From an uncultured SAR86 cluster bacterium (GTDB taxonomy: Bacteria; Pseudomonadota; Gammaproteobacteria; Magnimaribacterales; Magnimaribacteraceae), in assembly GCA_902604855.1 (NCBI GenBank), contig CACLAF010000005.1, positions 46,344-110,343 of the forward strand: 64,000 bases of DNA, in the 5' to 3' direction. Position 1 is the first letter of the stretch. Each line of letters opens with the position of its first letter. Shown here piece after piece: positions 60,059 through 64,000 of the stretch. The notes beneath the pieces were generated by a model. That model was not told the origin of the DNA and did no database searches. It saw only the letters and a list, made by a program, of their open reading frames with translations. The translations under genes and the position numbers were made by a program.

Positions 60059-60065
60059 TATTTTG

Positions 60066-60071
60066 TATAAT
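60066..60071 (+). promoter_or_regulatory. -10 element of recA
   Basis: Perfect TATAAT, 28 bases before the GGAG ribosome site region and 29 before the recA ATG. The -35 position (around 60043) lies in the LexA box, so LexA binding would block RNA polymerase. Confidence 0.7.
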
Positions 60072-60099
60072 GCAATAATATTTTAAATGGAGAAATATT

Positions 60100-61119
60100 A
60101 TGGCTCATAAAAAGGTGACTGACATAAAAGAAGTAGATAAATCCAAGCAACTAGATAGCGCTTTAGGTCAAATTGAGAGACAGTTTGGCTCAGGTACCGT
60201 CATGCGTATGGGAGAAAAGAGACATGAAAAAATACCTGCTATTCCTACTGGATCATTAGGACTCGATATTGCATTGGGCATAGGTGGACTTCCCAGAGGA
60301 AGAATCGTTGAGATTTATGGTCCTGAGTCTTCTGGTAAAACAACACTTACTCTTGAAGTAATAGCACAATGCCAAAAATTAGGCGGTACTGCGGCATTTA
60401 TAGATGCTGAGCATGCATTAGACCCCATTTATGCTGAAAAACTGGGCGTAAACGTCGATGAATTGTTAGTTTCGCAACCTGATACCGGCGAGCAAGCTTT
60501 AGAAGTTGCAGATATTATGGTTTCATCTGGCGGAATTGATATATTGGTTATTGACTCTGTAGCAGCATTAGTTCCAAAAGCTGAAATAGAAGGAGAGATG
60601 GGAGACCACCATGTTGGTCTGCAAGCAAGATTAATGTCGCAAGCTCTTAGGAAGATCACTGGAAATGTTCAGAAGTCGGATACCTTGGTCATATTTATCA
60701 ATCAAATAAGACACAAAATAGGAGTCATGTTTGGAAGTCCGGAAACGACTGCAGGAGGAAATGCTCTCAAGTTTTATTCCTCTGTGAGAATGGACATAAG
60801 AAGAATCGGCACTGTTAAAGATGGTGATGAGGCTGTAGGAAATGAAACTCGAGTGAAGGTCGTCAAAAATAAAGTATCACCACCTTTTAAACAGGCAGAA
60901 TTTCAGATACTTTACAATAAAGGGATAAATAGATTGGGAGAGCTAATTGATAAAGGAGCTGATCTAGATATCATAGAAAAGGCAGGTGCTTGGTATAGTT
61001 ACGAAGGTGAGAAAATAGGACAAGGCAAGGCTAACTCCATCGAGTTTCTTGAACAAAATCCTAAATTACTGAAGACGATAGAAAAGCGAGTAATGGATTC
61101 CATTAACAAAGAGGATTAA
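60100..61119 (+). CDS. recA: Recombinase RecA
   Basis: 339 residues. Walker [10 protein letters not shown] (74-82), [10 protein letters not shown], Walker [11 protein letters not shown], and the L2 loop [25 protein letters not shown] are intact. Performs strand exchange and stimulates LexA cleavage. GGAG ribosome site. recX, the usual next gene, is absent. Confidence 0.99.
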   Translation: MAHKKVTDIKEVDKSKQLDSALGQIERQFGSGTVMRMGEKRHEKIPAIPTGSLGLDIALGIGGLPRGRIVEIYGPESSGKTTLTLEVIAQCQKLGGTAAFIDAEHALDPIYAEKLGVNVDELLVSQPDTGEQALEVADIMVSSGGIDILVIDSVAALVPKAEIEGEMGDHHVGLQARLMSQALRKITGNVQKSDTLVIFINQIRHKIGVMFGSPETTAGGNALKFYSSVRMDIRRIGTVKDGDEAVGNETRVKVVKNKVSPPFKQAEFQILYNKGINRLGELIDKGADLDIIEKAGAWYSYEGEKIGQGKANSIEFLEQNPKLLKTIEKRVMDSINKED

Positions 61120-61161
61120 TTTCTCTTTCTCAAAATACCTATTTTGTTATAGGATTCAAAT

Positions 61162-61188
61162 GTGGCGACTAATTGAGTCGCCACTTTT
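61162..61188 (+). terminator. Rho-independent terminator after recA
   Basis: Perfect nine-base stem GTGGCGACT (61162-61170) / AGTCGCCAC (61176-61184), loop AATTG, then TTTT. It is the most GC-rich stem in the area. It ends only 24 bases before the thiolase ATG, leaving no room for a downstream promoter. Confidence 0.8.
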
Positions 61189-61208
61189 ATGAAAATTAAG
61201 GAGATATT

Positions 61209-62387
61209 ATGGGGAATGCATACATAGTCGGTGCAGTAAGAACACCAGGCGGTAGGAAAAATGGAAAGCTAAGTCAGTGGCATCCTGCTGATCTAGGAGC
61301 ACTCGTTCTTGATGAAATAGTAGAAAGAACCGGGGTGAAACCCGAAATGATTGATGATGTAATTTTTGGATGTGTCAGTCAGTCAGGTGCGCAATCTGGA
61401 AATATAGCAAGAACCGCTGTATTAGCTTCTTCTTTACCTGAATCAGTTCCAGGTACAACAGTTGATAGGCAATGTGGTTCTTCTCAACAAGCAATTCACT
61501 TTGCTGCACAGGCAGTCATGTCTGAAACTCAGGATATAGTCATAGCTGGTGGTGTAGAGGTAATGAGTCAAGTGCCCATTGGAGCTGCAATCATAGATAG
61601 CTTTAATGCAGGACACGGTCAACCTTTTGGAGGCAAGGGTACTAGTGAGAGATATCCAGGTGTGCAATTTAGTCAATTCACTGGGGCTGAAATGATGGCT
61701 GAAAGATGGAAAATGCCAAGAGAAGAATTAGATAGCTTTGCTTTGGCGAGTCATCAAAAAGCTATTAATGCAACAGAAGGTGGTTTTTTTGATAGAGAAA
61801 TAGTTCCTGTAGAGGGCGATCTTCCTAATGGTGAGAAGGAGATGGTCACTGTAGACGAAGGCATTAGATTTGATGCAAGTGAAGAAAGTCTATCTGGTTT
61901 GAATACTTTAACTGATGAAGGAGTATTAACCGCCGGAACATCAAGCCAAATTTGTGACGGAGCAGCTGCAGTTATGCTTGTAAATGATGCTGGTCTTAAG
62001 AAGCTTGGACTTAAACCGAGAGCAAAGGTAGTAGCTTTAGCTTTAGCAGGCGATGATCCGGTAATTATGTTGACTGGACCGATACCTGCTTCAAAAAATG
62101 TATTAGAAAAAGCTTCTATGTCTATCGAAGATATAGATTTGTATGAAGTGAATGAGGCATTTGCTCCAGTTCCTTTGGCTTGGGCAAAAGAATTAAATGC
62201 TGATTTAGACAAATTAAACGTCAATGGTGGAGCAATGGCTCTTGGTCATCCATTAGGAGGAACAGGAGCAAAACTTATGACTACCTTGTTGCATGAACTA
62301 GAAAGAAGGGAAGCTAGGTTTGGTTTACAAGCGATTTGTGAAGGCGGAGGCACTGCCAACGCCATGATAATTGAAAGAATCAGTTAG
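61209..62387 (+). CDS. Acetyl-CoA C-acyltransferase (thiolase)
   Basis: 392 residues. Nucleophilic Cys89 in DRQCGSSQQA, the NEAFAPVPLAW segment, the histidine in GGAMALGHPLGGTGA and the second catalytic cysteine in AICEGGGTANA near the C-terminus are all intact. Could act in beta-oxidation (FadA-type) or acetoacetyl-CoA formation; I cannot separate these. AAGGAG precedes the ATG. No fadB partner lies nearby. Overlaps convergent proS by four bases (TTAG). Confidence 0.93.
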   Translation: MGNAYIVGAVRTPGGRKNGKLSQWHPADLGALVLDEIVERTGVKPEMIDDVIFGCVSQSGAQSGNIARTAVLASSLPESVPGTTVDRQCGSSQQAIHFAAQAVMSETQDIVIAGGVEVMSQVPIGAAIIDSFNAGHGQPFGGKGTSERYPGVQFSQFTGAEMMAERWKMPREELDSFALASHQKAINATEGGFFDREIVPVEGDLPNGEKEMVTVDEGIRFDASEESLSGLNTLTDEGVLTAGTSSQICDGAAAVMLVNDAGLKKLGLKPRAKVVALALAGDDPVIMLTGPIPASKNVLEKASMSIEDIDLYEVNEAFAPVPLAWAKELNADLDKLNVNGGAMALGHPLGGTGAKLMTTLLHELERREARFGLQAICEGGGTANAMIIERIS

Positions 62388-63658
62388 CTTTTAATAATTG
62401 AAACAAGATCTTGATGAGAAACTAATTTAGGTTTCTCATCTTTTCTTTCTTTTAATTCAATTTCACCTGTTTCTATAGTTCTCTCACCGATAATTATTAT
62501 GATAGGAATGCCTGTAACTTCCATGTCAGCAAATTTAACTCCGGGCCTTTTATCTCTATCATCCCAAAGTACATCAATCTTATTATCTATTAGTAATTGA
62601 TATATTTCTGAGCATTTTCTTTTTATTTCCTCTTTATTCTTTTGATTAACTTCAACTATAGCTACTTCAAAAGGTGCTAGAGATTTTGGCCACATAATTC
62701 CTTTATCATCATAGTTTTGTTCAATCGCAGCTGCCACTATTCTCGAAGCGCCGATTCCGTAACATCCCATTTCAGGATATATATCTTTATTCTCACCTTG
62801 TATCCTCAAATTAAGAACCTCAGAATATTTCCTTCCTAGTTTAAAGATATGTCCAACTTCAATTCCTCTTTTTAACTTTAGCAATCCTTTACCATCTGGA
62901 CTTGGCATACCCTCCAGTGAAGCAGGGTCTTGGCCCTCTTGAAGTTCCGCCAACAGTTCTGCATTAATTGCATAATCACTTTTGTCGCTGAAAGCTAGAA
63001 GGTCCTCCCCTGAATCTGCAAGAACATGAAATTCTTCCGAATCAGAACCACCTATAGCGCCACTATCAGCTTTGACAATTCTGTAATCTAATCCTATGGC
63101 ATCGAATATCTGTATGTATGCTTCCTTCATAATAGAGTAACTTTTATCCATACATTCTTTATCAAGATCAAAGGAATAAGCATCTTTCATAATGAATTCT
63201 CTGGATCTCATCACTCCGAATCTAGGTCTTATTTCATCCCGAAATTTGGTTTGAATTTGATACAAATTTAAAGGAAGTTGCTTATAACTCGTTATGAGAT
63301 TTTTACATAAATCAGTGATTATTTCCTCGTGGGTTGGCCCGAGGCAGAACTTATTCTCGTGTCGGTCAAAAAATACTAAAAGTTCTTGTCCATACTGATC
63401 GATTCTTCCTGATTCTTCCCACAGCGAAGCTGGTTGAACCATAGGCATCAAGATTTCTTGAGCCCCTGCATCATTCATACCTTTTCTGATGATATTTTCT
63501 ATTTTTTGAAGTACTTTCTTTCCTAATGGAAGCCAGTTATATATTCCAGATGAAACTTGTCTAATCAGACCAGCCCTTATCATGAGTTGATGGCTAATTA
63601 TCTCTGCATCAGCAGGATTTTCTCTTTGAGTGCCTAATATTAAGTGTGAAGCTTTCAT
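62384..63658 (-). CDS. proS: Prolyl-tRNA synthetase lacking the INS editing domain
   Basis: 424 residues versus 572 in E. coli. Class II core motifs are present: RQVSSGIYNWLPLG, LGPTHEE, RDEIRPRFGVMRSREFIMKDAYSF, and the C-terminal GCYGIGASRIVAAAIEQNYDDKGIMWP with anticodon-binding domain (about 330-424). Between DYAINAELLAE and KRGIEVGHIFKLGRKYSE, where bacterial ProRS has the roughly 180-residue INS domain that deacylates Ala-tRNA(Pro), there are only about 25 residues. The short form is usual in Alphaproteobacteria and unusual in Gammaproteobacteria. Confidence 0.95.
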   Translation of the reverse strand: MKASHLILGTQRENPADAEIISHQLMIRAGLIRQVSSGIYNWLPLGKKVLQKIENIIRKGMNDAGAQEILMPMVQPASLWEESGRIDQYGQELLVFFDRHENKFCLGPTHEEIITDLCKNLITSYKQLPLNLYQIQTKFRDEIRPRFGVMRSREFIMKDAYSFDLDKECMDKSYSIMKEAYIQIFDAIGLDYRIVKADSGAIGGSDSEEFHVLADSGEDLLAFSDKSDYAINAELLAELQEGQDPASLEGMPSPDGKGLLKLKRGIEVGHIFKLGRKYSEVLNLRIQGENKDIYPEMGCYGIGASRIVAAAIEQNYDDKGIMWPKSLAPFEVAIVEVNQKNKEEIKRKCSEIYQLLIDNKIDVLWDDRDKRPGVKFADMEVTGIPIIIIIGERTIETGEIELKERKDEKPKLVSHQDLVSIIKS

Positions 63659-63717
63659 AAAGTATGCTTGCTAATACTAACATATAGCTAGTTTTCGAGA
63701 ATCTATATAATTAAAAT

Positions 63718-63726
63718 TGCTATAAT
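63718..63726 (+). promoter_or_regulatory. Extended -10 promoter of the FmdB-like gene
   Basis: TGCTATAAT, a full extended -10, 46 bases before the ATG at 63772. No clear -35 is needed or seen. Confidence 0.6.
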
Positions 63727-63771
63727 TACCGCATAGGTTTTAATTCAGCTTTATTTATTTAGTAATCGTTT

Positions 63772-64000
63772 ATGCCGACATATATTTTTAAGAATACAAA
63801 AACCGAAGAGATTTTTGAGAAACAAATGCGAATTTCAGAGTTAGACGAATATAAGAAGGATAATCCTGATCTTATTCAGATGCCTACAGCTCCATCATTT
63901 AGACTTAAAGGAACAGGATGGTATGAAACAGACTTTAAAACAGGAAATAAGAAAAATATTGCCAAAAGCGATAATGAAAGTCAGTCTTCTCCAAAGCCTA
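63772..64000 (+). CDS. FmdB-like protein without zinc-ribbon cysteines, 5' part
   Basis: First 76 codons; the gene runs off the window. The start MPTYIFKN and the segment APSFRLKGTGWYETDFK are typical of FmdB-family regulators. In ordinary FmdB the residues between are a CxxC...CPxC zinc ribbon. Here they are TKTEEIFEKQMRISELDEYK and NPDLIQMPT with no cysteine at all, resembling the cysteine-free FmdB-like proteins seen in some marine bacteria and phages. aspS often follows fmdB in Gammaproteobacteria; it would lie beyond the window. Confidence 0.75.
   Translation, partial: MPTYIFKNTKTEEIFEKQMRISELDEYKKDNPDLIQMPTAPSFRLKGTGWYETDFKTGNKKNIAKSDNESQSSPKP

Overview
The window is an AT-rich, very gene-dense stretch of chromosome from a free-living, apparently genome-streamlined Gammaproteobacterium. 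Gene order is pseudomonad/enterobacterial in type: gatCAB beside mreBCD, murA-hisG-hisD-degS, rplM-rpsI-petABC-sspA, the mraZ division cluster, and pyrG-kdsA-eno-ftsB-ispDF-surE-pcm...recA. Many genes normally found in these blocks are missing and intergenic space is minimal. A marine SAR86-like lineage fits best, but that is inference from gene order, base composition and compactness, not from a marker search. I see no tRNA, rRNA operon, CRISPR array, insertion sequence or prophage. One structured RNA, RNase P RNA, is present.

Layout. 1-5.7 kb: the end of prfA, prmC, a cytoplasmic GH84 beta-N-acetylglucosaminidase (O-GlcNAcase-like), an acyl-CoA ligase, a MaoC hydratase and two tandem TetR-like paralogues. 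5.7-15.1 kb: gatCAB on the minus strand, divergent from mreBCD and a giant YhdP/AsmA-like protein. 15.1-19.7 kb (minus strand): an LPS-transport operon (yrbG-type exchanger, kdsD, an LptA/LptC-like protein, lptB, rpoN). 19.8-24.7 kb: mlaC, murA, hisG, hisD, and a convergent degS-type protease. 24.8-30.9 kb: rplM, rpsI, the cytochrome bc1 genes petABC, sspA, then lpoA (minus) divergent from rsmI. 30.98-31.3 kb: rnpB.

31.5-47.6 kb holds the whole division and cell-wall (dcw) cluster: mraZ, rsmH, ftsL, ftsQ, ftsA, ftsZ, ftsI, murE, murF, mraY, murD, ftsW, murG, murC, ddl. It differs from the textbook order because ftsQAZ sit between ftsL and ftsI rather than after ddl. The FtsQ-like protein begins with a lipoprotein signal rather than a normal membrane anchor, and murC is split by an apparent one-base frameshift in a T run. 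47.6-50.3 kb: rpsF-rpsR-rplI and dnaB. 50.4-51.5 kb: a ferritin-like diiron protein. 51.6-59.4 kb: pyrG, kdsA, eno, ftsB, ispD, ispF, surE, pcm, a DUF368/PopT membrane protein and a convergent fdxA. The place usually held by nlpD-rpoS and mutS contains none of them. 59.5-64 kb: pncC, recA with a LexA box, a thiolase, proS without its editing insertion (minus strand), and the start of an FmdB-like gene with no cysteines.

Most genes serve envelope growth: lipid II synthesis (murA, murC-G, mraY, ddl), septation (ftsL/Q/A/Z/I/W/B), elongation (mreBCD), LPS synthesis and export (kdsA, kdsD, lptB), outer-membrane lipid handling (mlaC, yhdP), PBP activation (lpoA), carrier-lipid recycling (PopT) and envelope stress (degS). 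The strongest leads are the lipoprotein-like FtsQ with the permuted dcw cluster, an AAAGTG-type three-repeat candidate MraZ operator, the intracellular GH84 enzyme, the paired regulators beside the fatty-acid genes, the editing-domain-less ProRS, the cysteine-free FmdB homologue and a symmetrical divergent promoter. I did not find a clearly new multi-gene system such as a defence island or biosynthetic cluster.
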